Assembly: GCA_945910425.1 (NCBI GenBank)
Contig: CAMDYM010000012.1
Location: 1 to 34,534 of the forward strand
Source of the DNA: an uncultured Candidatus Melainabacteria bacterium
Lineage (GTDB): Bacteria > Cyanobacteriota > Vampirovibrionia > Gastranaerophilales > Gastranaerophilaceae
DNA: 34,534 bases
Reading direction: 5' to 3'
Shown: one piece after another, positions 8,018 through 15,869 of the stretch
Position numbering within the stretch: position 1 is the stretch's first letter
Layout of the letters: the number at the start of each line of letters is the position of its first letter
Made by a program: the position numbers and the translations under genes
The notes under the pieces: model-generated
The model's input: only the letters and a program-made list of their open reading frames with translations
What the model was told of the DNA's origin: nothing
The model's database searches: none

Positions 8018-8033
8018 CACAATATGCTATACT
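8005..8033 (+). promoter_or_regulatory. Sigma-70-type promoter of the 125-aa protein gene
   Basis: TTGTAT (8005-8010), 17-bp spacer, TATACT (8028-8033) with extended -10 TGC. Its -35/spacer region overlaps the -35 of the opposite promoter at 7989-8017. The predicted leader is about 160 nt. Confidence 0.55.
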
Positions 8034-8053
8034 GGGTTATTAAATAGGAAGGA

Positions 8054-8178
8054 GAATGTAACATTTTGTTAACATAGTAGCAAAATAATACATTCAGACG
8101 AGTTAATATCACATCACACATTTTATAATGTGTAGGACACGAAAGCACGGATATTTGGGATTATATTATCCCTAAATA
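8054..8178 (+). promoter_or_regulatory. Structured 5' leader with three stem-loops
   Basis: Three consecutive hairpins precede the gene at 8199. The first (8054-8095) pairs GAATGTA with TACATTC and, inside, ATTTTG with CAAAAT. The second (8116-8133) pairs ACACATT with AATGTGT. The third (8152-8178) pairs TATTTGGGAT with ATCCCTAAATA around one bulge. Between the last two lies GGACACGAAAGCACGG. No known riboswitch consensus was recognised. Confidence 0.45.
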
Positions 8179-8198
8179 GAAGTAAAGGGTTAAAGAAT

Positions 8199-8576
8199 AT
8201 GGTCGATAACAGGTCAGCCGGCTATTTCGGTATTGGCGGAGCTTTTAATTTTAAAAGCGGTGACATATCAGGAACAGCTGCAAAACTATCAGATGATAAA
8301 ATGGGACAAGGCGGTGAGTACTTCGCTCAACAAGCCCAAGAGGAAGAAGCGCCTGTTCAAAATAATCAATATATGGATCAAAGCGCAGTTTTGCGCGCAA
8401 CCCTTAATTCTCTTGCAATGATGAATGTTGCTAATGTTCTTAATGCAAAAAAACGCAAACCCGTTTTAGATGAAGAAGACAAGATTACAGAAGATTTAAA
8501 AGAAATCCTCAGGATGAAAAAACTTCAAAATCAACACCACCACTACGACCCTGAAGATGAAGAAGAGGAGTTATAA
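8199..8576 (+). CDS. Hypothetical protein, charged C-terminus
   Basis: 125 residues, soluble. The N-terminal part is Gly/Ser-rich (Y-F-G-I-G-G-A-F-N-F), the middle holds an amphipathic helix (about 63-85, A-V-L-R-A-T-L-N-S-L-A-M-M-N), and the C-terminus is His- and acid-rich (Q-H-H-H-Y-D-P-E-D-E-E-E-E-L). I do not recognise the family; it may be restricted to this lineage. RBS AAAGGG lies 9 nt upstream. The long structured leader is its most unusual property. It converges on the sigma factor gene 6 bp further. Confidence 0.65.
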   Translation: MVDNRSAGYFGIGGAFNFKSGDISGTAAKLSDDKMGQGGEYFAQQAQEEEAPVQNNQYMDQSAVLRATLNSLAMMNVANVLNAKKRKPVLDEEDKITEDLKEILRMKKLQNQHHHYDPEDEEEEL

Positions 8577-8582
8577 CCCCCT

Positions 8583-9602
8583 CTAGCTTCCAAAATAGTT
8601 TGTTAATCCGTCATGTAATTTTTCGTTTTTACAAAGCTTTTTAAGTTTTGAAATTGCTCTGTTTTCAATTTGGCGGATACGTTCTCTTGATACTCCGTAT
8701 TGAGAGCCGATTTCATCTAAAGTTTTCTTCATTCCGTTATTATCCAATCCATAGCGAAGAATTAAAACATCACGTTCTTTCTGGCTCAGTTGGTTCAGAA
8801 TTTGTCTTATATCTTCTAACAAATTATCATGGGTAACTTTACCGTCAGGTGTAATTGTCGAATTATCAACAATAAAATCTGCAATTTTAGACGAATCCTC
8901 ATCAGATGAAGCCGGAGTATCCATGCTAACAGTTGACTGAGCTGATTTAATTATTGCAGTTAATTTAGCAACAGGAAGCCCCATACGATAAGCAATTTCC
9001 TGTTTTGTAGGCGGATGCCCGAGTTCGGTTGTTAAATCAATTGTTGCTCTTCTTATTTTACCGATAGAATCAATCATATGAATCGGCAATCTTATAATTC
9101 TTGCTTTATCGGCGATTGCCCGGGTTATTGATTGTTGAATCCACCAGGTTGCATAAGTTGAAAATTTGTAACCCTTTTTATAATCAAATCTGCCCGCAGC
9201 TTTAATTAACCCAACATTACCTTCTTGAATTAAATCCAGAAACGATAAACCGCGTCCTATATATTTTTTTGCAATACTTACAACAAGACGAAGGTTGGCA
9301 TTTACCAGCAAATCTTTTGAAAATTCGTCATGGTCTTCTTGAATTTTTTTAGCCAAATCTAATTCTTCTTCTGTTGATAATAAAGGAATTTTACCGATTT
9401 GTCTTAAGTAAATTTTTACACTGTCGTCAGAATTAATTGAAACCAGACTTTCTTGAACTTTAGGGTCTTCAACAGATTTTAAGACATCTTCACCGTCTTC
9501 GTTATCATCATCTGATTCAAGCTCTTGAAGCTTTTTAAAATCTATATTTTCATCAGAAATATCATCAGTTAATATTCCGAACTTTTCAAATTCTTTTTTC
9601 AC
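8583..9602 (-). CDS. rpoD: RNA polymerase sigma-70 factor, RpoD/SigA-like
   Basis: About 339 residues. Region 1.2 ([16 protein letters not shown]) is followed by region 2 with [17 protein letters not shown]-x-G-L and the promoter-melting [14 protein letters not shown]. Region 3 ([10 protein letters not shown]) and region 4 (L-I-L-R-Y-G-L, then the helix-turn-helix [10 protein letters not shown]) follow. Region 1.1 is reduced to a short acidic stretch, making it compact for a primary sigma. A TTG at 9614 is possible, but it forms part of the GGAG that lies 6 nt before the GTG at 9602, so GTG is preferred. It lies downstream of rlmB on the same strand. Primary versus group 2 role is not certain. 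Confidence 0.9.
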   Translation of the reverse strand: MKKEFEKFGILTDDISDENIDFKKLQELESDDDNEDGEDVLKSVEDPKVQESLVSINSDDSVKIYLRQIGKIPLLSTEEELDLAKKIQEDHDEFSKDLLVNANLRLVVSIAKKYIGRGLSFLDLIQEGNVGLIKAAGRFDYKKGYKFSTYATWWIQQSITRAIADKARIIRLPIHMIDSIGKIRRATIDLTTELGHPPTKQEIAYRMGLPVAKLTAIIKSAQSTVSMDTPASSDEDSSKIADFIVDNSTITPDGKVTHDNLLEDIRQILNQLSQKERDVLILRYGLDNNGMKKTLDEIGSQYGVSRERIRQIENRAISKLKKLCKNEKLHDGLTNYFGS

Positions 9603-9666
9603 AATATGCTCCAATCTTATCTAATATGATATAACCAAGCAAAATTTTTGAGGTCATCTTATTGTA

Positions 9667-10416
9667 TTATTTATTATTATTTAATTTTTGACGAAGTGTT
9701 TCAAAAATAATCGCACTTAAGGCATTTGATACATTTAGAGAATTAAAACTGTTTTGCATAGGAATTTTTACCACAAAATCAGATGCCTTCAAAAGTGACT
9801 TTGAAACCCCTGCATGCTCAGCTCCCATAATTATTGCAAAGTTCATATCATTATATTTAACATCATAATAATTATCTTTTGCACTTGCGTCTGTTGCAAT
9901 TATCCACCAGTTGTTATCCTTTAGTTTTTGAACAGCATTAACAGGGCTATTTACTTTTATTATAGGAATGTGATTTATTGCACCCGCACTGACCTTTTCA
10001 ACAGTAGAATTAACCTGAACATTACGTCTTGCAGGAATTATAATCCCGTCAACACCCGCGCAGACACAAGTTCTTATTATTGCGCCCAAATTATGTGAAT
10101 CTTCTATACCGTCTAAAATTACTAAAGATGAATTTGTATGCTCCCTGCTGTTTAAAAAATCATCCAGTTCTACATAATTTATCGGAGAAACCATTGCAAT
10201 TACACCCTGATGATTAAATTCAGCATAGGGTTGAAATTTTTCTTTTGCCACAAATTGAAATACAATCCCTTTTTCTTGTGCCAATTCTTTTATTTTATTA
10301 ACTTTTACATCATTGTGAATATTTTTGGAAATAAGAATTTTATTAATTTCTCTGTTTCCCGCAATCAAAGCTTCTGTTATTGAATTTTTACCGAATATTA
10401 TATCAGTATTTTCCAT
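9667..10416 (-). CDS. rlmB: 23S rRNA 2'-O-ribose methyltransferase, TrmH/RlmB family
   Basis: About 249 residues of the SPOUT superfamily, using SAM to methylate a ribose; RlmB modifies G2251 in the ribosomal P loop. An N-terminal substrate-binding domain (I-I-F-G-K-N-S-I-T-E-A-L, then H-Q-G-V-I-A) precedes the knotted catalytic domain with N-L-G-A-I-I-R-T (motif 1), I-M-G-A-E-H-A-G-V-S (motif 2) and I-P-M-Q-N-S-F-N-S-L-N-V-S-N-A (motif 3). The ATG at 10416 is 1 nt after the nadA stop and 12 nt after a GGAGG; a TTG at 10446 inside nadA is less likely. Probable operon nadA-rlmB-sigma. Exact target nucleotide is inferred from the family. Confidence 0.88.
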   Translation of the reverse strand: MENTDIIFGKNSITEALIAGNREINKILISKNIHNDVKVNKIKELAQEKGIVFQFVAKEKFQPYAEFNHQGVIAMVSPINYVELDDFLNSREHTNSSLVILDGIEDSHNLGAIIRTCVCAGVDGIIIPARRNVQVNSTVEKVSAGAINHIPIIKVNSPVNAVQKLKDNNWWIIATDASAKDNYYDVKYNDMNFAIIMGAEHAGVSKSLLKASDFVVKIPMQNSFNSLNVSNALSAIIFETLRQKLNNNK

Positions 10417-10417
10417 A

Positions 10418-11326
10418 CTACTTTGAAACCTCCAACATTCTATCAATACATTTTACCGCTTTTTGTGCAACATCTTCTTTTACAAAAATTTCGTTATTTT
10501 CCTCTTCCAAAACATATAAAATATCTTCTAAAGATGTCATTTTCATATTCGGGCAAACAATATTATTTTTAACAGGAATAAATTCTTTATTCGGATAATC
10601 ACGTTTTAGCCTGTCAACAACACCTTGTTCTGTTGCAATAATAAAGGATTTATTATCGGAATTTTTAGCAAAATTCATAATCCCTGTTGTACTTCCGACA
10701 TAATCAGCCAACTCAACAACCGACATATGACATTCAGGATGGGCAAGAACCAAAGCATTTGGGTGTTCTTCTCTTGCTTTTTTAATATCATCAGGTCTTA
10801 TCTGCAAGTGTGTAGGACAAAATCCCGGGTATGTTATAACTTCAACATTACCTAATTGCTTTTCAACCCATTTTCCTAAATATGTATCAGGTAAGAATAA
10901 TATCTTATCAACACCCATGCTTTTTACAACTTTTACGGCATTTGAACTTGTACAGCACATGTCGCATTCTGATTTAACTTCTGCTGTTGAATTTACATAA
11001 CATACAACAGGGATATTCGGATTTTTTGACTTAAATTCTATTAATTGATTATAGTCAATCATATCAGCCATTCTACAGCCCGCTTCAATTTGCGGCAGTA
11101 AAACTTTTTTATCGGGCGACAAAATCTTAGCGGTTTGTGCCATAAAATACACACCCGCAAATACAATAATTTCAGCATCGGTTTTTGAGGCAACCTGGCT
11201 TAAATATAAAGAATCTCCCACATAATCCGCAACTAAATCGATTTCAACAGGTTGGTAACAATGCGCCAATATAACAGCTTTTTTCTCTTTTTTTAACTTA
11301 TTTATACTTTCAACTAACTTTTTCAA
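10418..11326 (-). CDS. nadA: Quinolinate synthase A
   Basis: 302 residues; condenses iminoaspartate with dihydroxyacetone phosphate to quinolinate in de novo NAD synthesis, using a [4Fe-4S] cluster. The three cluster cysteines fit: C84 (A-G-C-R-M-A-D-M), C170 (P-G-F-C-P-T-H) and C258 (N-I-V-C-P-N-M-K). H21 (A-H-C-Y-Q) and the H196-P-E198-C-H segment are the substrate-site residues. Length is that of the short NadA type. The start is a TTG with GGAGG 10 nt upstream; an in-frame stop lies just before it, so no ATG is available. nadB and nadC are not in the window. Confidence 0.95.
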   Translation of the reverse strand: MKKLVESINKLKKEKKAVILAHCYQPVEIDLVADYVGDSLYLSQVASKTDAEIIVFAGVYFMAQTAKILSPDKKVLLPQIEAGCRMADMIDYNQLIEFKSKNPNIPVVCYVNSTAEVKSECDMCCTSSNAVKVVKSMGVDKILFLPDTYLGKWVEKQLGNVEVITYPGFCPTHLQIRPDDIKKAREEHPNALVLAHPECHMSVVELADYVGSTTGIMNFAKNSDNKSFIIATEQGVVDRLKRDYPNKEFIPVKNNIVCPNMKMTSLEDILYVLEEENNEIFVKEDVAQKAVKCIDRMLEVSK

Positions 11327-11433
11327 AACGCCAAATCCTCCATTGGGTGTAAATTTATGTTAAGTTTTTTCTATTTATAAAATATATTGTATAATAAAAA
11401 TAAGATAATAGTAAGAAGAGTAAAAAGGTAGAT

Positions 11434-13152
11434 ATGTTAAATAATTTATTTGGTGGAAGCGGGGCAGAAGTCTATATTACAGTATCACCTTCCTGCGGTT
11501 TAGAGTTAATGGAAGTTGATAAATCAGGTAACATTAAATCTTACGCGCATACCGCATTAGCTTATAACGAAGCTCAAAGGGAAATTGCTGATTATAACGA
11601 ATTTAAATCAGCCTTAGAATCATTGCTCCAAATGAGAAATATTAACCCTGCTAAAGCTCAAGTTCACTTAAGTATTCCAACAGTTTGGTTCGGTTTAAAA
11701 GAAGGACTACCCCTACTATTGGATAACCCTGCAATTGATAATATCGTACTTGGAGAACTTGAACAAACTTACATTTTCAAAAGAAAAGACCCGATGCCTG
11801 TTTGGTTTGACGCATTAGCATCAACAAACTCTGACTCAAGAAGTGTATTTTACAGTGCAGTTCAAAAAGATGCCATAGAACAAATTAAAGAAATACTTAC
11901 AGCAATGGGAGCAACTCTTGTTAGTGTAGAATGTTCTTTATTTGCAGATTTGAAAGCTCTTGCTTATACAAACATTGCCGCTGAACAAATGCAAGAAGGT
12001 TATTCTTGGAGTTTGATGATTATCAACAACAGCGGATTCCAATTATTAGGTATGGTTGGTAAAAAAATTATTGAATTTTATGAAGAACCGCTGCCTATTA
12101 AATCTTACGAAGGTGAAGAAATATATTCTGCTATCGAAAATGCGGCTCAAATCGCTTTGATGAGCACCCCTTCAAGTTCATTGATGATTATCTCTGAAAC
12201 AGATTTAGTTTCAGCAGAAATCATGGCAAGCAGATTACAGTTTAGCGGTAACACTCTTTTCATTGAAGATAACCAATTCAGAAAAGAACCGCTTACAGAA
12301 ATGAGCTTAAATATCTTACAAGAAGATCAGATTAAAGTTTCATTACACTCAATAGGCTGTATTGCTCCTGACGGTTTAATCCCTGTAAGCGTAAACTTCA
12401 TAGCTGAAGGCGGTAAAAGTAAAACTGTCGCAGAAGAAGTTGTAATTCCTATTGACCTTGGCGGAGGAAAAGTATTTGAACTGACCCCGACTAAAGCTTT
12501 AATAATTGCGGGCGTTATAGGTGTAATTTTTGGCGGTGCGGTATTTGGAGCTTTTAAATATACCGAAGGTCAATGTACAACAGCTCAAAGCCAAATTTCA
12601 GAACTTGATAACCAAATAACTCAATTAGATGCTGAAATTAAAGCCTATGAATCCAAAAACGGAGATTCAGGATTTGACGCTTTAGCTGAAATCGAGCGAG
12701 TTCTACAAAATAACACAACAAAAATAAAAGTCTTTGCAGCTTTAGGTGAATCAATTCCAAAAAACCTTTACCTAACATACTTTATGACAGGTAATGACGG
12801 CATGATTAACATAAAAGGATGTGCAGATACAGTTGAAGATGTTTACGTATTCTTTAAAAACCTTAAAGAATCACTTTTAGAATCAAAATTACGTATCAGC
12901 AAACTTGACTTAAAATCAGGAACATTGGATACAATTATCAGCAATACAGCTTCAACAATTGATAATGCTCCGTATATTTTTGAAATAACCAACATGGATG
13001 ATACTCAATTAAAATCATTCATGGACAAATTGTCAGGTAAAACTCCGGAAAATAAAGACCAAAAAGATGACAATAACAACAACAATAATAATGATAAAAA
13101 TAACAAACCGGCTCAAAATGATAACCAACAAGCAGAACCGGCGTCTAACTAA
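11434..13152 (+). CDS. PilM-PilN fusion, type IV pilus alignment protein
   Basis: 572 residues. Residues 10-345 look like a degenerate PilM (actin-like, cytoplasmic) domain; one hydrophobic helix spans about 354-375. A coiled coil (380-407) and a PilN-like periplasmic domain (about 410-530, with P-K-N-L-Y-L-T-Y-F and I-N-I-K-G-C-A-D-T-V) follow. The last 35 residues are Asn/Gln/Lys/Asp-rich and encoded by AAC/AAT repeats. In most bacteria PilM and PilN are separate proteins; here one chain crosses the membrane. A PilO-like gene follows after 20 bp. A TATAAT at 11390-11395 may be the -10 of the promoter. It probably links the pilus motor platform to the alignment complex; the assignment rests on topology, short motifs and the neighbour. 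Confidence 0.72.
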   Translation: MLNNLFGGSGAEVYITVSPSCGLELMEVDKSGNIKSYAHTALAYNEAQREIADYNEFKSALESLLQMRNINPAKAQVHLSIPTVWFGLKEGLPLLLDNPAIDNIVLGELEQTYIFKRKDPMPVWFDALASTNSDSRSVFYSAVQKDAIEQIKEILTAMGATLVSVECSLFADLKALAYTNIAAEQMQEGYSWSLMIINNSGFQLLGMVGKKIIEFYEEPLPIKSYEGEEIYSAIENAAQIALMSTPSSSLMIISETDLVSAEIMASRLQFSGNTLFIEDNQFRKEPLTEMSLNILQEDQIKVSLHSIGCIAPDGLIPVSVNFIAEGGKSKTVAEEVVIPIDLGGGKVFELTPTKALIIAGVIGVIFGGAVFGAFKYTEGQCTTAQSQISELDNQITQLDAEIKAYESKNGDSGFDALAEIERVLQNNTTKIKVFAALGESIPKNLYLTYFMTGNDGMINIKGCADTVEDVYVFFKNLKESLLESKLRISKLDLKSGTLDTIISNTASTIDNAPYIFEITNMDDTQLKSFMDKLSGKTPENKDQKDDNNNNNNNDKNNKPAQNDNQQAEPASN

Positions 13153-13172
13153 TCGTTTTTAAAGGATAGATT

Positions 13173-13760
13173 ATGGATACAGAAAAACTAAAACAATTTT
13201 ATTTATCAATTCTTCTAATATTTGCAATAATAGGCGGATGTATTTTCGGGATTCAAAAAATTGTTGAAAATCACAACAATCTTACAAGCCTTCAAGCTGA
13301 AATTGAATCTAAAAATGCAACTATTCAGCAAAAACAGGCTACATTAGATGATTATAAGAAAAAAGAAGCAGAAGAAAAAGCTAAAGAAAAAGAAAGCGAA
13401 AGTGCTAATAAGCCATTCTACAAACCAATTGAATCCGGAATGGATACAGAATCAGTTATTGCAGGTGAATTTGCCGAAGTTTTACAACTGGTTCGTGCAA
13501 ATAAAATCAAGGTTCGTTCAATCAAATATGATTACGATCCGAAAGATGATAACTTTGTTCAAGGCGCAGGTGAAAAGTATAACGTTGCAAGATTGAATAT
13601 GGAAATGATTAGTAATTACTCAGATTACGATAATTTCTTAAAAGAAATGTATAAACACGAACATTTCCTTGATATTCAATCAGTCGAAATTGTTCCTTAC
13701 AAGAAAAACAAAAAAATACTTTTAATAAACTTTAAAGTTAAATTATATGCAAAAAAATAA
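13173..13760 (+). CDS. PilO-like type IV pilus inner-membrane protein
   Basis: 195 residues: short cytoplasmic N-terminus, one membrane helix (about 10-28), a coiled coil (about 33-75, E/K-rich) and a ferredoxin-like periplasmic domain with Y-N-V-A-R-L-N-M-E-M-I and S-D-Y-D-N-F-L-K-E-M. That layout is the PilO plan, and PilO pairs with PilN. Its place 20 bp after the PilM-PilN fusion supports it. RBS AAAGGA sits 6 nt before the ATG. The terminator at 13768 closes the unit; no pilP or pilQ follows, so those would be elsewhere. Confidence 0.75.
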   Translation: MDTEKLKQFYLSILLIFAIIGGCIFGIQKIVENHNNLTSLQAEIESKNATIQQKQATLDDYKKKEAEEKAKEKESESANKPFYKPIESGMDTESVIAGEFAEVLQLVRANKIKVRSIKYDYDPKDDNFVQGAGEKYNVARLNMEMISNYSDYDNFLKEMYKHEHFLDIQSVEIVPYKKNKKILLINFKVKLYAKK

Positions 13761-13767
13761 ATGGTCA

Positions 13768-13801
13768 TACAGGTCAGGTAAATACCTGACCTGTAGTTTT
13801 T
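13768..13801 (+). terminator. Rho-independent terminator of the pilM/N-pilO unit
   Basis: A perfect 12-bp stem (TACAGGTCAGGT / ACCTGACCTGTA) with an AAAT loop and a TTTTT run at 13797-13801, 8 bp after the pilO stop. Confidence 0.88.
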
Positions 13802-13823
13802 AGTGGTGGAGTTAGGAGAATTT

Positions 13824-13982
13824 ATGATTACAAAAGAAGTTAATGATTGGATTAAAAAAGTTGAATGCGGGAATTATACATCCTGGGATATTATGGAAGA
13901 ATTTGCACATATTGCAAAATATCTTACAAAAGAAGAAATTCAACAAATAAAAAAACGTCTGGACGCTTCAATTAAACATTAA
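13824..13982 (+). CDS. Small hypothetical protein (52 aa)
   Basis: ATG at 13824 with AGGAG 5 nt upstream and stop TAA at 13980-13982. The product is a charged, helical 52-residue protein starting M-I-T-K-E-V-N-D-W-I and ending K-R-L-D-A-S-I-K-H, with one Cys and two internal Trp. No family recognised. It starts right after the pilO terminator and ends 39 bp before the DUF2971 gene, whose own -10 lies just behind this stop. The good RBS and protein-like composition argue that it is real. Confidence 0.6.
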   Translation: MITKEVNDWIKKVECGNYTSWDIMEEFAHIAKYLTKEEIQQIKKRLDASIKH

Positions 13983-13995
13983 AATATGTTATAAT
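13967..13995 (+). promoter_or_regulatory. Possible promoter of the DUF2971 gene
   Basis: Extended -10 TGT-TATAAT (13987-13995) with a weak -35 (TTCAAT, 13967-13972) inside the end of the 52-aa gene. Confidence 0.4.
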
Positions 13996-14021
13996 AAAGA
14001 TATAGTCTGCGAGGTTTTTTA

Positions 14022-14933
14022 ATGTCTTATTATGATAACTTACTGGAAAAAATCCCCAAGATAAAAAAGATTCTTGATAATGATACAAATTATACCATTT
14101 ATCATTATACAAAACCCGAAAAACTTTTAAACATTTTATCTTGCGGAGCTATAAGGTTTTCTAATGCTCTTTATCTAAATGACAAAGAAGAAATCGCATA
14201 TTCATACAGGCTTATAGTTCATCTTATAAATGAATTTGACGGACTTAATCCGGATTTGTTTGATAAAATCAAAAACCATTTTACAAATAAATATAAACAC
14301 ATCGTAGACGGAGAGGATGATTTTGAAAATAAGCTTGAATATTTTACAACATCATTCTCTACAGACTCAGATAATCTGACACTTTGGAATAATTATGCAA
14401 AGGGTAAAAGTTATACAGGATACAATATCGGTTTTGATAAGAAAAAACTTATAAATGAAATGACGGATAATGATTACCTGCCGATATACGGGAGCGTAAT
14501 TTATGATAAACAAAAACAAATAAAAATTATCCACGCAATTTTCAAAAAATGGAATATGCTTTTTGAACGCGCCCTGAATTGTAAAAAAACAAACGAAGTA
14601 AAGCTGTTTAATATTCTGTTGGAGCTTATCGACGTATTAAGCATAGTAAGTATTTTCTTCAAAAACCCTCAATTTAAGAACGAACGCGAATACAGAATTG
14701 TCATTGTAAATGCTTTTGGAACAGAAGGTTCAAAACCGACAGGCGTAGTTGAAAAAAACGGATTATTCGTACCGTACTTAGAATATAAATTTTCAAAAGA
14801 CGCGGTATCTTCAATAAATATCGGTCCGACTTTTGATGAGAACATTTTCTACACAAGCACAAACAGAATGCTCTTAAATTACGGGTACCAAGATAAAGAA
14901 GTTTACCGTTCAAAAATTCCGTTAAGGTATTAA
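14022..14933 (+). CDS. DUF2971 domain protein
   Basis: 303 residues. The N-terminal Y-H-Y-T (27-30), I-L-S-C-G-A-I-R-F-S-N (38-48) and Y-L-N-D-K-E-E (51-57) form the signature of DUF2971; later motifs are C-terminal N-E-R-E-Y-R-I-V-I-V and a central T-S-F-S-x-x-x-D-N-L-T-L-W-N-N-Y-A. The biochemical activity of DUF2971 is not established; members are often seen near mobile or defence genes. It converges on the specificity subunit of a restriction-modification system 5 bp away, so a defence link is plausible by position only. RBS GAGG 7 nt before the ATG. Confidence 0.8.
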   Translation: MSYYDNLLEKIPKIKKILDNDTNYTIYHYTKPEKLLNILSCGAIRFSNALYLNDKEEIAYSYRLIVHLINEFDGLNPDLFDKIKNHFTNKYKHIVDGEDDFENKLEYFTTSFSTDSDNLTLWNNYAKGKSYTGYNIGFDKKKLINEMTDNDYLPIYGSVIYDKQKQIKIIHAIFKKWNMLFERALNCKKTNEVKLFNILLELIDVLSIVSIFFKNPQFKNEREYRIVIVNAFGTEGSKPTGVVEKNGLFVPYLEYKFSKDAVSSINIGPTFDENIFYTSTNRMLLNYGYQDKEVYRSKIPLRY

Positions 14934-14938
14934 AATTT

Positions 14939-15868
14939 TTATATTAAATCACTATAAGGGAAAGTTTTAATATAATTTTCCATATACTGCCAATTCGGAT
15001 TACCGTTTTCATCCGGCGGAAGCTTAATTTTAGATTGAAGCATCTTTTCTTTACCCCATTTTCTGCCATATGAAAAGCGATACTTTTCTTTTTGAATTAC
15101 CGTAATTATAAACATTGCAATATATTTATTTAATTTAAACTTTGGAATCAAAACATTTACATCACCGGTTGCAAAAAAATCATCAGGCTGATAAAATGCC
15201 GAACCAACAGAACCATTAGCTGCAACAGTTATTTTATTACCCGAAAATTTTTCTTCGCTATCATTTGTGTAAATAGTTACACCATTGTCACTGTCACTTG
15301 AAGATACAACAGGAATTGTTCCAACATCTATATCAGTCATTGTTTGATTGCCTTTTTCTATTTCAAACAACTCTTCAAACGTAAACTCTTTCCAACCTTT
15401 GGTATCAAACACCTCTGACGGATTATTATTTGTTGTTTTTATTTTTGAATAATCAATCTTAGTATTTTTTAACCACTCAGGTAATTCAGGTAGTTCAATA
15501 TCACCTAAAGTTTTATTAGCCTGCCTTCCGTATTGGTATCTATATGCATTCATTTTTATCGCATGGCAATAAAATAATTTTTCCTCTAATGACATTTCTT
15601 TTTTAGGAATTAATAAATATAAATCTCTTCCGCTATAAAAAGGTTTTAATTGTACAAATGTCGATAAAACACTGCCGCCGCAAGCACAAGTCAAGACCCC
15701 TGCCGGCTGAGGTTCTTTTCCTTCTATCTTTTTTACTTTTGCAACTATACCATTATTTTTTGAAGTTCTTGATACAAAATTAATACCATCAGGAGAGTCT
15801 GTAATTTCACATGTATTCAATTCTAAATTAATACCATATTTAGGCTCAAATAAATCACTTACCTTCAT
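14939..15868 (-). CDS. BcgI-like specificity (S/B) subunit
   Basis: 309 residues with two target-recognition repeats. Each begins with an L-F-E motif (D-L-F-E-P-K-Y-G and E-L-F-E-I-E-K-G) and ends with a Y-G-R helix followed by L-P (113-130 and 267-284), the hallmark of type I/IIB S subunits in which each half reads one half of a split site. Length is close to BcgI B. The ATG at 15868 begins 1 nt after the stop of the A-subunit gene and has AGGTG upstream; a GTG at 15877 inside that gene is less likely. The ends of the recognition site cannot be predicted from sequence. Confidence 0.82.
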   Translation of the reverse strand: MKVSDLFEPKYGINLELNTCEITDSPDGINFVSRTSKNNGIVAKVKKIEGKEPQPAGVLTCACGGSVLSTFVQLKPFYSGRDLYLLIPKKEMSLEEKLFYCHAIKMNAYRYQYGRQANKTLGDIELPELPEWLKNTKIDYSKIKTTNNNPSEVFDTKGWKEFTFEELFEIEKGNQTMTDIDVGTIPVVSSSDSDNGVTIYTNDSEEKFSGNKITVAANGSVGSAFYQPDDFFATGDVNVLIPKFKLNKYIAMFIITVIQKEKYRFSYGRKWGKEKMLQSKIKLPPDENGNPNWQYMENYIKTFPYSDLI

Positions 15869-15869
15869 A

